Positions 25,479 through 37,078 of a stretch of 64,000 nt of DNA are shown one piece after another. Each line of letters opens with the position of its first letter. The first letter of the stretch is position 1. The notes under the pieces were generated by a model. The model was not told the origin of the DNA. It was given only the letters and a program-made list of their open reading frames with translations, and made no database searches. The DNA comes from Styela clava (lineage: Eukaryota; Chordata; Ascidiacea; Stolidobranchia; Styelidae). The stretch covers positions 28,015,395-28,079,394 of the forward strand of contig NC_135250.1 in NCBI RefSeq assembly GCF_964204865.1. The letters run 5' to 3'. Both the position numbers and the translations under genes were made by a program.

Positions 25479-25881
25479 ATCGAAAGTTTTCAACTTTCCA
25501 CCTTGAATTTCAGTTCAGTCAGGTGGAGAGCCTCCATTAACTCAAAGATAAGTCTCCGCACGTAACTTGGTTTTGAGCACTTCCACATAAAATTAAAAAA
25601 TATATATGCAAAAACTTTCACGCTGAAAACGTGAACAATTAAATTTATATATTCACCATTTGTTTTATTTTATGTTGGGATAAAAATAAAATCTTGTTTT
25701 AATCTCATTTCATATGGTTATTTTATTTTTTTTTTACAAAAAATACGGTAACTCTAGTTTTCTTGCTTTAGGAAGCACGTCCCACTGACGCACAGGATTA
25801 TGAGTGTGTGTTTGGAAATGCGTCTTATGGCAAATGGTTTATATTTAATATTCTTTGAAACTTAGAATTAGTGGCAACGCA

Positions 25882-28739
25882 ATGGCTTGTTATCTATTTT
25901 GCTTGTTATTTTGTTTATTTCTGGGACGCCAAAGTCAAGTATCTGCTGCTAATATTTACGATTGGGCACGGCAAGGATTGCACGATGTTTTCGGAAAGTC
26001 ATTAGGTACGTAAGAGGTTTACAATACATATATATTGTTATTTTTATTCACCATTATTAAAAAAAAAAAAATTAGCACATGATTAAATGCTAGCTGATAA
26101 TAATGGTAAACAATCTCATTAGTGGTCTAGTTCAGGGGTGTGCAACCTTTTTTTATTGGCGGGCCAAATACAAGTAACTGGGTGAAGCCGCGGGCCGCAC
26201 CTTTATTTAATTTAGGCTTTCTGGTAGTTGCAAGCACAAAAATTGCCTATATTTGCTATTGATCCTACGGCATTATTAGGGGTTCTTGCAGAAATATTAG
26301 ATTTGAAACGCATAAACTTCTGAAGAAACTGCTATTCAAATTTTTTGTCACACCAACTTCAAACGAATGGAGTGAGAAACACGTTTTTGTAATATAAATC
26401 GTGTATTTTGCAACAGAATTTTGCTAGCTTGTTTTGCTTTGCGACGAAAAAGAATAAATTCTCAATTTGCGGGTACACCATTCGAAATTGTTATTTCTAC
26501 GCGGGCCGCACAACTCCTTCTTGCGGGCCGAATTTGGCCCGCGGGCCGCAGTTTGCACACCCCTGGTCTAGTTTATAGTTTTTGTTACACTGCATTTTGA
26601 TATTATTTATTACAGAAGCAAAGCTTCAGGCCCGTTATCTTCGTAATCGTATTCACGTTTATTCATGACCATAATACTAATCCCAAAGTAATAGTCTCAT
26701 GACAAAAAAATAGATTTTTTATTTAGGTGAAATTCGGAAACATTTTTGTAAATACCCTAAATAAAATTATTCAATTGCAGATGAAGCGAGCACGGGCCTT
26801 ACCGACTTTATGAACGGTAAGAAACACATATGTTTTGTAGGAAAGATTCATCATATATGATTTTTTATAAATCATTACCTTTACAGAAAAAAATATTGAA
26901 TTTTCATCAGAAATCAGAAATTAATTATCATAAATCATGAAAAACAGTTTTGAAAGTTCGAGTTTGAAAAAAAAATTAAAGTCGAAGCCACGTTCATTCT
27001 CATAGCTGAAGTCACATTCTGTTACTTTAGATCAAGAGTTCTCAAACTGGAGCGCATGCAACCCCAAAAGTACATTACGACGCTCACATGGTACATTAGA
27101 TTAAGAATAAGTCCATTATTTCCATAACCATACCACGGAAACTAAAACGCAGTTTCGCAGTTCAAACGACTCTTTTTGTCTAATGCCAGGTATCAAGACA
27201 ATTTTAGAGTACACGTTCGATTCATAAAATGTCCAAAGGGTACCGATGAATGTAAGGTTTGGGAAACCCTTCTCTAGTGGTTGAACATTTGTTTGGCATT
27301 TTTGGCAACTAATGAAGAGTTTTATTTTTATTTTTTTTTAAATGAAAGACAAAATTTAAATCTCCCTACAGTTGGAGACGTCCGTGATTCTATTTTGATT
27401 TTATTGTCTTTAACTTTACCCATACTTGCAGCTTCTCAGGCACCGATCGAAAGCAAATTTTTTGGTACTGCCGTAGTATGTATACCAGGGTAAAGTTAGG
27501 GCATTTATTTATTCCGATTTTTCTAATTTTAATTCTAATACAAGTTTGGGGACTGTTTGTGTTAGTCCTTTTACACAACGTCATGTAAAAAATACTCACC
27601 TCCACATTGATAACAACACTTCTAAAGCGCCAATTTTTTAAAGAAAAATGTTTGAAAAGTATGTTATATTGAACAAATTTCAATTGATCGATTAATTGAG
27701 TTTTTTTTTCAATTCGATCAGGAGTGACTGACTGGAAAAGTTGGAGTGATGGTGCGTAAATATTTTATATATTACCCGACAACCCCATTATAGAGGCTGA
27801 AGACATAATCTGGGTGTCAATAGAGAATAGTGCAGTTTGAACTCTCAAACATTGTTTACAGCTTACGCAATAGTGTGGAAGCCTATATTCAAATCATGCA
27901 TGTGCGATGTTCAAAGAAAAATACATTTAGAATATAAATACTGTATGATCAGAAATATATCAGAAATATAATAGATATATACGTGAAATGGTGTTGGAGT
28001 GTATTTCTGAAAACATAGAATTTGAAAACTACCATGATTTTAGCGTTTGTTAGTATCTGATTTTTCATCCATTAATATTTTCTAACACCCAATCTACCTC
28101 TGGAAATAATTTTTTTGGATACTCCAGAAGTGTATGCACCAAGATGGCGGACACCGAACGTCGAATGTGTACTAGGTTAGGATTAGGTCATAATTTTAGG
28201 TACAAATATTACGAAATTCACTTGGCCAGTCTCCGATTTCGTAATAAAACTAAAACAAGGAAAAGTGGAATAAAATTATAGCCTGACCCTAACCTGGTAC
28301 TCATACGACGTTCAGTAACCGCCATCTTGGTGCACATACTTCTGGAGCGCCCATTTTTTATTTTAAATAAAATTCTCTATAACTTCTATTAATCGATTAT
28401 TTTCTCTTTTAGTCGATTATTAACTTTTTCATTTGCATTAGAGGTAATTGATCATTGATTCTATGTTTTTGTCACATTTATTCTTATAACTTCTTTGATA
28501 CTTTGCGTTAAAGAGCAAAACAAATGTGTTAGGTCAGACAATAATTGCTTTTTATTTTTTTTATTTAAACAGGCAAAAATTTTGATGATATCTGGAAAAT
28601 GTTCAAAAGTAAGAAAATGACTGAATAAATAACTTGTGCCTTAACATTTCTAAACTTCTTTGATTTATTTTTGACAGATCTTCGTCAAGTTACCGTGAAG
28701 AATAAGTGTCCAGTCAATTGCTTGAAAACACATAATTAA
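25882..28739 (+). CDS. Small secreted protein assembled from very short phase-1 exons, 95 aa
   Basis: Exons are 25882-26005, 26781-26816, 27722-27751, 28573-28608 and 28678-28739. Every junction is phase 1. The first exon gives a signal peptide (about residues 1-22, MACYLFCLLFCLFL then GRQSQVSA) followed by NIYDWARQGLHDVFGKSL. The next three exons are only 36, 30 and 36 bases and encode DEASTGLTDFMN, GVTDWKSWSD and GKNFDDIWKMFK, each a short tryptophan- or phenylalanine-bearing amphipathic-looking unit. The last exon ends with KNKCPVNCLKTHN, with two cysteines three residues apart. No family was recognised. Symmetric exons mean any of them could be skipped without a frameshift. A hAT-type miniature element interrupts intron 1. 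Poly(A) signals AATAAA follow near 28780. An extra small exon near 27371 was considered and left out. Confidence 0.62.
26133..26565. mobile_element. hAT-type miniature element with 8-base target duplication
   Basis: Termini CAGGGGTGTGCAAC and GTTTGCACACCCCTG are inverted copies. The flanks are perfect 8-base direct repeats GTCTAGTT (26125-26132 and 26566-26573). The 433-base interior has GCGGGCCGCA-type blocks and no coding frame. The matching left-arm position (7967-7974 in reverse complement) has a single uninterrupted GTCTAGTT, so the insertion came after the duplication. Confidence 0.93.
27467..27566. mobile_element. Fragment of the ATGGCG-end miniature family
   Basis: It carries GTAGTATGTATACCAGGGTA and TTAGGGCATTT with the AAGTTTGGGGACTG block, matching the interior of 28121-28347. 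Both termini are missing. Confidence 0.55.
28121..28347. mobile_element. Full-length miniature element, ATGGCG-end family
   Basis: The left end ACTCCAGAAGTGTATGCACC then AAGATGGCGGACACCG is mirrored at the right end by GTAACCGCCATCTTGGTGCA then CATACTTCTGGAG. The core carries the TTAGGATTAGGTCATAATTT and CTCCGATTTCGTAATAAAAC blocks found in fragments elsewhere. It lies in intron 3 of the small secreted-protein gene. No coding capacity is seen. Confidence 0.85.
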
Positions 28740-30937
28740 CATCATATGTCATTTATAGATAAATTCATTTATTTATTCCAAATAAATACAATAAATTCTA
28801 AATTATATCTTTGTGTGAATTTATTTAGGAAAAAATAAACAATTTTAACACAAATTGGAAATACAATTTTTCAAATTTTTCAATTTTTTAAATGCCTTTA
28901 TTGCTGGAGTGGTGAGCTGAAGCTAAAAATAGGCTGAATATTTGTCAACTAAAATTTGTCTCAATGTAAGGCCACGCAAAGTCACTCAGAAGGAAAACAG
29001 GTTGATTTATGAGATAAGTTACGAGCGACCAAGGAAGTGTCACCTATAGAAAGCGTATTTGAAATAAGCTGCAATTCTCATTAAGCCAGCAACACGCAGT
29101 CAAATTGAATTTCCAAGTACGTGTACTTAATAGTCCTAATAAATCATCGCAGAAACACAGATTTTGCTGAAATCTTAAAACGTAAAATTGAACTTTGTTA
29201 CAAAAGTAATCAAATTTTCAGGTATCGGGAGTTAATTTTGTTTCAGTTGGCAACGAAGCGCTTGAACTGTTAATGACACTGATAGATTATTATTATCGTG
29301 ATCGGCAGTCTAAAATAACGCATAAGTGTAATGTTGACCTTTAAGCAAAGGATAGATACACAGGCTTCATTGGTTTGTGCAAACCCGTTTTTGAAATGTC
29401 GTGACAATCAACGACCCCGATCGTGTTTGAAATTCGGCATGTTTTTAGAGCCTTCGATACAAAACAGAAATTGCTTAGAAATGTTGAATCCCACCCATCG
29501 TTGTTAATCTGTCATGATGGCATTTGATCTTTAAGGATGTTATTGAACATAAACTGTATCTATCGTTTTGTTATTATTATTTTATAGTTGGTAATATTTT
29601 GCTTCTTGTTGCTGTTGTGAAAAATCGCTTTTTTTTTTACTGTATTACTAAAACAATTGCTCTGTTTAAAGATAATTTTTTTTGCAAAAAGGCTATTACT
29701 TTCATTTATTTCAAAAATTTGTTTGAGTTGTATGTAATTCGTGTTGTTGCGATGACGTCATCAAAATTAAAATTTGCGCACCTTGTGGGGGTTCCACGTT
29801 CGCATTCGTCAGGCGAATTCGTGACGACTGCGGCACAGGTAGCCTACTGTGACTGATTGCATACCCGTACTACTTGGTTTTGGTCTCCGTTTTCATATAG
29901 GCCTATTTGGGTATTGTTCTCTTGTATCGAATTTATATATATAATATGCCTCTTAATATTAAACATATGCAAACTTTCTGCTATTCGCAATAAATTGAAT
30001 ACTGTATCAAGAATCAAAAATGAAATGTTTGCAGTTGCATTTTATATAATAGTCAATACCGGCATAAACTATACAAGTATTCTAAACGGCACAAATATGT
30101 AAGTGGTGGTCACAAATGAATCGCCCCGTTAAATCACATTGCTCAATGAAAAGCCAATTAGTACAATTAAATTCAATAATTTTGATTTAATTAATGCAAA
30201 GTTTAACGGTAATTAAATACGTGAATATGCTGATTCGATTTGCCTTGATAAGAGTCAAGTTATTTTTTATATTACTCAGGACTGAAGGCAAATTATGATT
30301 ATATCATTGCACCAAATCAAACAATGTTGCTTGCAATACCATGTGCTGAATTTTGTATTATAAATTTAATAAGTCTTCTCTTTATAACGGCACGGTGAGC
30401 AATATTTAATTTTGATTACGTCACCAAAAGAATCTTATAGAGCCCACAGCAATTTTTATCAACTGAATGAAAAAAAAGCTAGTGACACCAACAATCCTTA
30501 ACCACGAAAACCTTCAAATAAATTGGTTTAAACGTTGAAGGAAAAGGCGATATTTCACAACAAAAGCATTGGAAAAACAGCGACACATTGCAAATTTGCT
30601 ACGATATATGATTATGATTCAGCATAGCTGACAATTTTAAATCAGCTTATCTCTTTGTTCCTTATTAGTTATTTGAATAAATTACTATTGCTTCCTTTAT
30701 ATCACTTGTTACTTGAAATTAGAATCCACGATAATTTTAGAGCTTTTGAGTAAGTGTTTGTTATATACGTTATATAGATTAAAGTATTATTACAAAATAA
30801 ACAAGATTTGAAAATTTAAATGTTCAATATAAATAATAAAATAAAAACTAAATGATAATTCTTGAATTTCATGAGCTTACTGATAATAAAAACAAAGTTT
30901 CAAGCTTTTCAACGTCTCAGTCAGTTCGCATCAGTTA
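28740..30937. other. Intergenic right-arm DNA between convergent genes
   Basis: It contains the mirror copy of the TGACGTCA-bearing dispersed repeat (about 29240-30120). Open frames inside it are shared with the left arm only as DNA and look non-coding. Confidence 0.55.
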
Positions 30938-33900
30938 TTATAAATTTTGGTAGGTGCTTTCCATTGGTTGTTCGTAAGTTGGTTCAATAGTTATATCAGA
31001 ATAAGCTGGTTCTGCGTATTGATGTTCACCACTGGTCTCTAAATCCAAATTGCCTTCTAAAATATTTAAAAAAAATTGAGTCCTATTGGCTTAATCTATT
31101 TTTCAATTTATAACTGTTTATACCTGATAAGAATAAACGTGAAAGTTTCTCAAGCTTTCCTTTTTTTTTGATATGCTGTCCCAAAGACAGATATATTAGC
31201 CCACATGGTCAATGAATCAAAACACGAATATTGTAATAGGGAAGTAAATTTTTTCAATATATTGGATATACTGCAAACTGTTTTTATAGATAATTACTTT
31301 TAACAAAACTAAAGAATAATCAGTACCGCTGTCCATTTTCCTATACACCAATGATTTAACAAAAATAACTCACCTCTCGGACTGTTTTCGTTGTTTGGAA
31401 TGTTTTCTGTTCCCACATTTCCTTGTTGCTTTGCACTTAAAATAAAATTAAAAAGTGATAATCAAAATCGGCACACATATTGTAAAACAATCACTTTAAA
31501 CATCTTCATTCATTCATATGAATCAAAAAAAAATTTCTCAAATTTGAAAAAAAAATGAAAATTATGTGTCAAAATTTATGTCTTATCAGACTCAAAGCTG
31601 ATTTGGAAAGAATATATAATTGTATACTGATGCATCTATTATATATTCAAAATTTCGTTCATTAGTTGCGTACAAGTTTGTTTGTTTAACTAACAAAAAC
31701 AACAACAATAACAAGAATATAAATTTAATTAAACGAGACTAGCAATTTCAGCAATTTTTGTCACATTTTCAATTTTTCGCATATCGCCACAGTAAAACCA
31801 AATTAGTTACGTCACATTTTCTAAGGAATTGATTATTTTATTTTCATGTCATCATGGACAAGGCGCCATATTTTGGTTTGGTATCAAAGATGTACCTGTT
31901 TCAGTTTTTATTTTGGGTAGTGCGTTATGTCCATGTTTAGGTTTGGCTGTTTGAAAATTACAAACATGCCATTTTTGCAACTTCCTATAATGTGATATAA
32001 CCAAATTTCGCTCTACTGCAGCTATGTAAAGATATAAACAAGGAAAACGATTCGAAACCAAATAATTTGAAAAACAAACAAAATCTTACATCATAAGCTG
32101 TTTTCGATACCATAGTATTAACCAAATTGCTATAATCAAAATAACAGTAGGAATGATGAGGCCAATCACCATGCTGACGCCATTTAAGGTAAAGTTAGCT
32201 TCATTGAGTGACTCATTTTCGGGTAAGTTCTTTGCATGAAATGACTTATTTTCGTGTGATATAATGAATGGCTTGGAAGCTTTGTAACTGATATGGCGAG
32301 TGGTTCTAACTGTAAAAATAATATATCGTTATTTTGAGAATTATACACGCATATGTATATAGTTAGTTTTATTCAATTCTTACGAAAATTATATTTGAAA
32401 GTTTGAATTCGATTACACTAACAAAGCATTGTTTTTTTTAAATATACAATAAACTTTTTACTCCTCATAAAGTCCGACTTCTAATTTTAACATATACCTA
32501 CTCGGAATATCTCTTTTAATTCAAGATTTGAACAAAAAAATTGAATTGGGATCCGGCTTGACAAGTTTGTAAATAAATATAACTTAACGTTTGTAACCAT
32601 TTTTAGTTTAAGTTGAATAAGTAGACCCCTGTCTCCGGATTTGAAGAGTCTAAATTTCCGACTGCAACTCCAGAGTAGTCAAATATGAGACTCGACACCA
32701 GTGAACTTATAATAATTCCCGCTAAGACTAAATTATATATATAAAAAAAATAAAATTCACCCCATAGTCCTAAAATAATGCGATTCTCACCTGGTGTTGT
32801 TGTTAATTCTTGTTGGTAGATATATGCCATATCGATGGAAAACTCAAAGTCCATATAATAAGACAGTGTGAAACTAATATTCACAGGAAATATATCATCT
32901 TGTACTATCCAAAAAGCTCCCACACAACCTTCCGAACTTATGATTGAAAAATCAGGTTTGTATATATTACGAGGTTTAAACAAAAAGCACATGTTTTCGT
33001 CTCTTTTCAGAATTGCTCCCTTCCATTCATTTGCTGTTAACCGAATATATAAAAAAAAACATCATTGAGGGCAACACGATTTCTGTTTTATATATTTACG
33101 CAATAAATTTTGGAACAATTGTCTTGGAATTGGCAATGGATGAAGGCAGTTATAGTTGCTAGTTGTCTATTACTCTGATTTATTCAAAAAATTCTTGTGA
33201 TTTTTATGGATTCGTTTTTTACTTTAAAGTTTTGTGTGATGAATCCAAAGTCGCGCACTTTGTGGCAATTACGCAATCGCATTTCAGCAATTTGATATTT
33301 AGCGAAGTTGGAAGCGTTTTTGTAATGAATAAAATTGGAACTGTAAAAGATTTGATAATTATTCGTTTTGATTGTAGTATCCTACTTTGTCTTGGATAAT
33401 GCATAGTTAAATGGAATACGGATAATCAAGCTTTTGCTTCAGGAAAGAAATAACAGACTAACTATTCCTATACCCGACATGAACTGGTAACCGGACGAAA
33501 GGCCGTGTTTCGCCACATGATTAAGCCGTCTTATCGGCGTTCCTCTCCATCGGGATGAATATGTGAATCCTATGATATTTTTGAAAGTAATATATCGACT
33601 TACTTGACACTTGCAAAGGATGTTGACGCCTAATTCTAAAGAAACCCCACTCCTCATAGTCTATACTTGTCACTTTTAGCACCAATACTTCGTTACTGTG
33701 AGCACATCCGTTTTTTGTTACAGTCCATTCGTTTCCTGTTATAGACCCTTTATCAATGCGTGAATCATTGTTCTTGAAGGAAGTTCTAGCTTGGGAACAA
33801 ACGTTAACTATTTCGCAACTTCCGATATAGAAGAAAAGAATGCTCACTGTTCAAAGAAATAATAGCAATATTAATGCGATTGTCATTTTACGCTACCGCT

Positions 33901-34932
33901 CAAGCGTTGAGTCCCTCCCTCAATTTTTATTTTGCGAATTATCTTACTAATTTACAGCACCACGTTTCGTAGGTAAATTGATTGAGCTGGACAACTTGCA
34001 ATGTCAAGTCAGACCGACAAACACTCCTAACTATAAGTACCAAGGCGTACTAATGCCCTGATTAAAAAAAAATTTGCCCGATGTCTAAAATCATCTATAC
34101 GTAAACTTACAAGCGAGTACTATAAAACCATGAGCAACTTCACTCGTATGGTTTACTCGCGATATCGAATGCCGATAATCGTGAGTGGTGAGAAGTACCT
34201 TAAGTCAAAACGACAAGCAAAAATAAATCGCGTGAACACCAAGTGATTGAATTTTTTCCGGAATCAATTTTGGAGTGAATATTTCTTTCCCTGATCTTTC
34301 GACTTAATTGTGACCAATTTCTTACATCTCTTTGGTTTGTATCGAGTAATTACCTGGTCAGGATTAAAATCTGAGATCTCCCAATTGCGATTCTAAATGA
34401 CAACACCCACGCCCAAACAGATGGATGTTCATTATCAGTATAAATCGAAATCAAATGGAGGAAACCTTATAATTGAAATGATGATGTTGAATAAATTAGT
34501 TTATATCGTGAGTCAGATATAATTAATGCATAAGATATAAAACAAGCAGTATTCATAATTATTTTTTAACATTCTTAATTATTTTTACTATAATAAAGGA
34601 AATTTATATGACACTTGAATTTCAGTTTGAATATGATTGTACACAAAAGTTTTAGTAGACTATAACACTATACACAAAGGTTATTCTCTCTCTAGAATAT
34701 GTTCCCAATAAACTTGAGGGAAGGGGGACTTTGTAGTACAAAAAACACACCGCCTCAGATTTTTAAAATATGTTCACGAAGTGTGAATGCGCTCAGACTG
34801 AGTAAATTCGCAATAAAATGAAAAATCAAAATGAATTGGGCATTTGACACACATATAAATTCATTTGATGAAAACAGTAAGCTTACCTGCTATCAGAAGC
34901 AAAAATAGTCTCTGCATAATTGAATATTTCAT
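30938..34932 (-). CDS. Type I membrane receptor with C-terminal tyrosine motifs, six exons, 310 aa
   Basis: Exons on the minus strand are 34887-34932, 33604-33846, 32791-33033, 32090-32309, 31374-31435 and 30938-31056. All phases agree (1,1,1,2,1) and the donors are mostly GTAAGN. The signal peptide spans exon 1 and the start of exon 2 (MKYSIMQRLFLLLIAVSILF, cleavage near residue 25). Two ectodomain modules of one exon each follow. The first has Cys32, NEWTVTKNGC and EVLVLKVTSIDYEEWGFF, with an Ig-like feel. The second has CFLFK...GCVGAFWIVQDDIFPVNI. A stalk with N-glycosylation sites at 198, 209 and 216 leads to a membrane helix at about 222-244. The tail carries Tyr285, 290, 299 and 307 in YAEP, YSDI, YEQP and YQNL. 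STYQNL at the extreme C-terminus fits the ITIM pattern S-x-Y-x-x-L and a Grb2-type YxN. No named family was recognised. A phosphotyrosine-signalling surface receptor, perhaps in immunity or self-recognition, is inferred. Confidence 0.75.
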
Positions 34933-34971
34933 GGTGAATCTCTTCACATTTGATTTGCAGAGAAATAGTGT

Positions 34972-34981
34972 AATATATATC
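34972..34981 (-). promoter_or_regulatory. Putative TATA box of the receptor gene
   Basis: In transcript sense GGATATATATTACA lies about 40-50 bases before the ATG at 34932. This segment has no counterpart in the left arm. Confidence 0.45.
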
Positions 34982-36599
34982 CTTTCAAAAGCACGCTACA
35001 AATAAGTGTATGAAAACTATATTTAAAACAGATCAAGTCTTAAATACGTGGCACTAAAGTTCCAAATTTTTATTAATACAGAAAGCACCGAGTTTGCTGG
35101 AAAAATACGTTAAAAAAGCAATAGTTAGACTACGGTAGAATGCGGAATATTAGTGTTTCATTCAATCAAAAAAACAGTAAACGTAGGGTTCTATAGGTAC
35201 ATTTTAAAGATACAAGTATACGACAGCTATCCGTCTATACCAAACCCAGACTGGTAAATATCGCCATGTCAATAAATTCTTAGTTATAGTCTAAAATAAT
35301 GGGATCCAATTGCCATAATACTAATTCTACGTAACACCACGTTTACTAAATCAATTACTCCGTATGTCTCTCTGAGTTTTTAAAAATACCTATAGCAATT
35401 TAATTGTTTTGCTGTAACTCCCATTAAAAATGATACATGGGCATTGAGTACCCATGAAAATAGCAAGTTGCGTCTACAAGTAATTGTTTATCGGTCAGTT
35501 AGTGAATTTCGATCTGTGATGACGCATTCTATTGTATTATTAGACGTACGTGATAAAACTCATTCTGGCTACGTACGGTATGCAATATGGATTATATTTT
35601 ACAACAAAGTACCGTTACTGTGTTGGAATTTTTTATAAATCAACCTATTACAATAAAAGTACGAAATGCCCCATAAATTACGAGCTATATTCCGTCATGA
35701 TAGGCCCTCTTTGTCAACTTGTGTGTGTGTTTGTGTGTGTTGTATATATATATATGTGTGTGTGTGCAGCTGTATCGTATAAACGACTGGACCGATATGA
35801 ATGAAATTAAACCCTTGGGTAACTTGTGACTCTAGTAATAAGCGTTTCACCGCCGAAGATCCAGATTGATTTTTTGTTTACATGGGAGTAGCGGCAAAAC
35901 AAAAAGAAGTTGCAAGTTTCAGAAACCCGGTCACCCGGTCAGCGATCTTCGCGGCTATGGATTTTATCATTGATTCGTTGTTCGTGAATATGTTGGGAGG
36001 CTAATTATTCGTAGTGCATGTTCGTAAATCGTAATACCTTTCAACAAATATAAGATCTTTAAAATTAAAATTTTAACTATTCAGATATTTGAAAAATAAA
36101 CTTCAAAATATACGCAGTGAACGAGTAACGTGGACCTCAGCTGATGCCTAGCATTCATTCGTCATTTCGGAAGTTATGAATTAGACTTATGGAAAGCGCA
36201 GACGCGTAGATGCAGCTCAGGTGATATTATAAACGTGACTCATAGTGATATTAATATAATATATTCTCTGAAAAGTAAGGGATCTTTTGTTAGTAAGTAG
36301 ATGCAAAAGAGAATATGGTCTTCAAATTTGGAATCGCACCGCTGTATATATGCATATGTATTCCTAATTTACGTCCTATTATTGCCGTAGTGCATATTCT
36401 ATGAATAAAATCATTAGGCTACATCAAGTAGGCCTTTGAAACACCCACGAAACTGGTACAAGGTACATGTATTTCCTTTTTAAATTGAGTTCTGCGCTAC
36501 AGAAACGTTTTTGTGAGCGCTTCATTGGCAAATAAAAATATAGTGCTAAAACGTTAACGGGCAATTCGGATCCGAAATATTATAATACAGTAGAATATA
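34982..36599. other. Intergenic region between divergent receptor and P450 genes
   Basis: No exon recognised. It contains a GT/TA microsatellite. From about 36510 the sequence is again shared with the left arm. Confidence 0.5.
35719..35767. repeat. GT/TA microsatellite
   Basis: Alternating TG runs flank a short TATATATATA tract. Confidence 0.9.
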
Positions 36600-36735
36600 C
36601 GATTTTTTTAACAGGGTTTCGTAATAGTCTACCCACGCTATCATATGATGCTGCTATTGAATGGCTTTTAACGTTTGATCGATGACTGGTTAGCAATGAA
36701 AAAACTCTGTATGGCGTAATAAGTCTCAGCGAGTA

Positions 36736-36743
36736 TATATAAA
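36736..36743 (+). promoter_or_regulatory. Putative TATA box of P450 gene 1
   Basis: TATATAAA is followed by ACGGTCGTATAGGTGGAAGG. The same block is conserved before gene 2 (46570-46577). The distance to the ATG is about 340 bases, leaving room for a long leader or leader intron. Confidence 0.6.
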
Positions 36744-37078
36744 ACGGTCGTATAGGTGGAAGGTCGTTATAATGTCGCAGTCTGAATTGAAGGCAATTTG
36801 ACAAGCCTAGCATATATGTGAAGTGAAGCGTCGAGTCTGAATGGGAAGCATACAGATAACTAGTACAGGGGAATCGGCGATTATCATTGCATTTAGAGGC
36901 TGAAATGATTTTATATAATATATATGAACGTAAGAGGGAGATTTAATTCATTTTCGTGATGCACAGTGCGGTAATGTACATTATGAAATACAGCTTAATC
37001 CTTTATTTTTAGTTAAAATTGAGTATAATTTTGATGAGCATAACTACAAATCCATTAAATTAATAAGTTTCTAGTAAT

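Larger units (their letters stand above)
25450..36690. repeat. Right arm of the large inverted duplication
   Basis: This is the intact-looking partner of 2060-8850. It includes the complete secreted-protein gene, the complete receptor gene and the P450 upstream region. Segments with no left-arm counterpart are about 27115-29225, about 34300-36500 and a hAT-type insertion at 26133-26565. Confidence 0.85.

Noticed and set aside
25194-25565. 123-codon open frame upstream of the small secreted-protein gene
   Set aside because: It runs through the putative TATA region and DNA shared with the left arm without frame conservation.
27371-27382. Possible extra micro-exon after CCCTACAG with phase 1 in and out
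   Set aside because: The would-be donor (GTGATT) is poor and nothing supports its use. The gene is complete in frame without it.
29524-30102. Two adjoining open frames of 110 and 81 codons
   Set aside because: Both are in the TGACGTCA-bearing repeat shared with 6080-6710 and related to 59880-60110. They look like chance frames.
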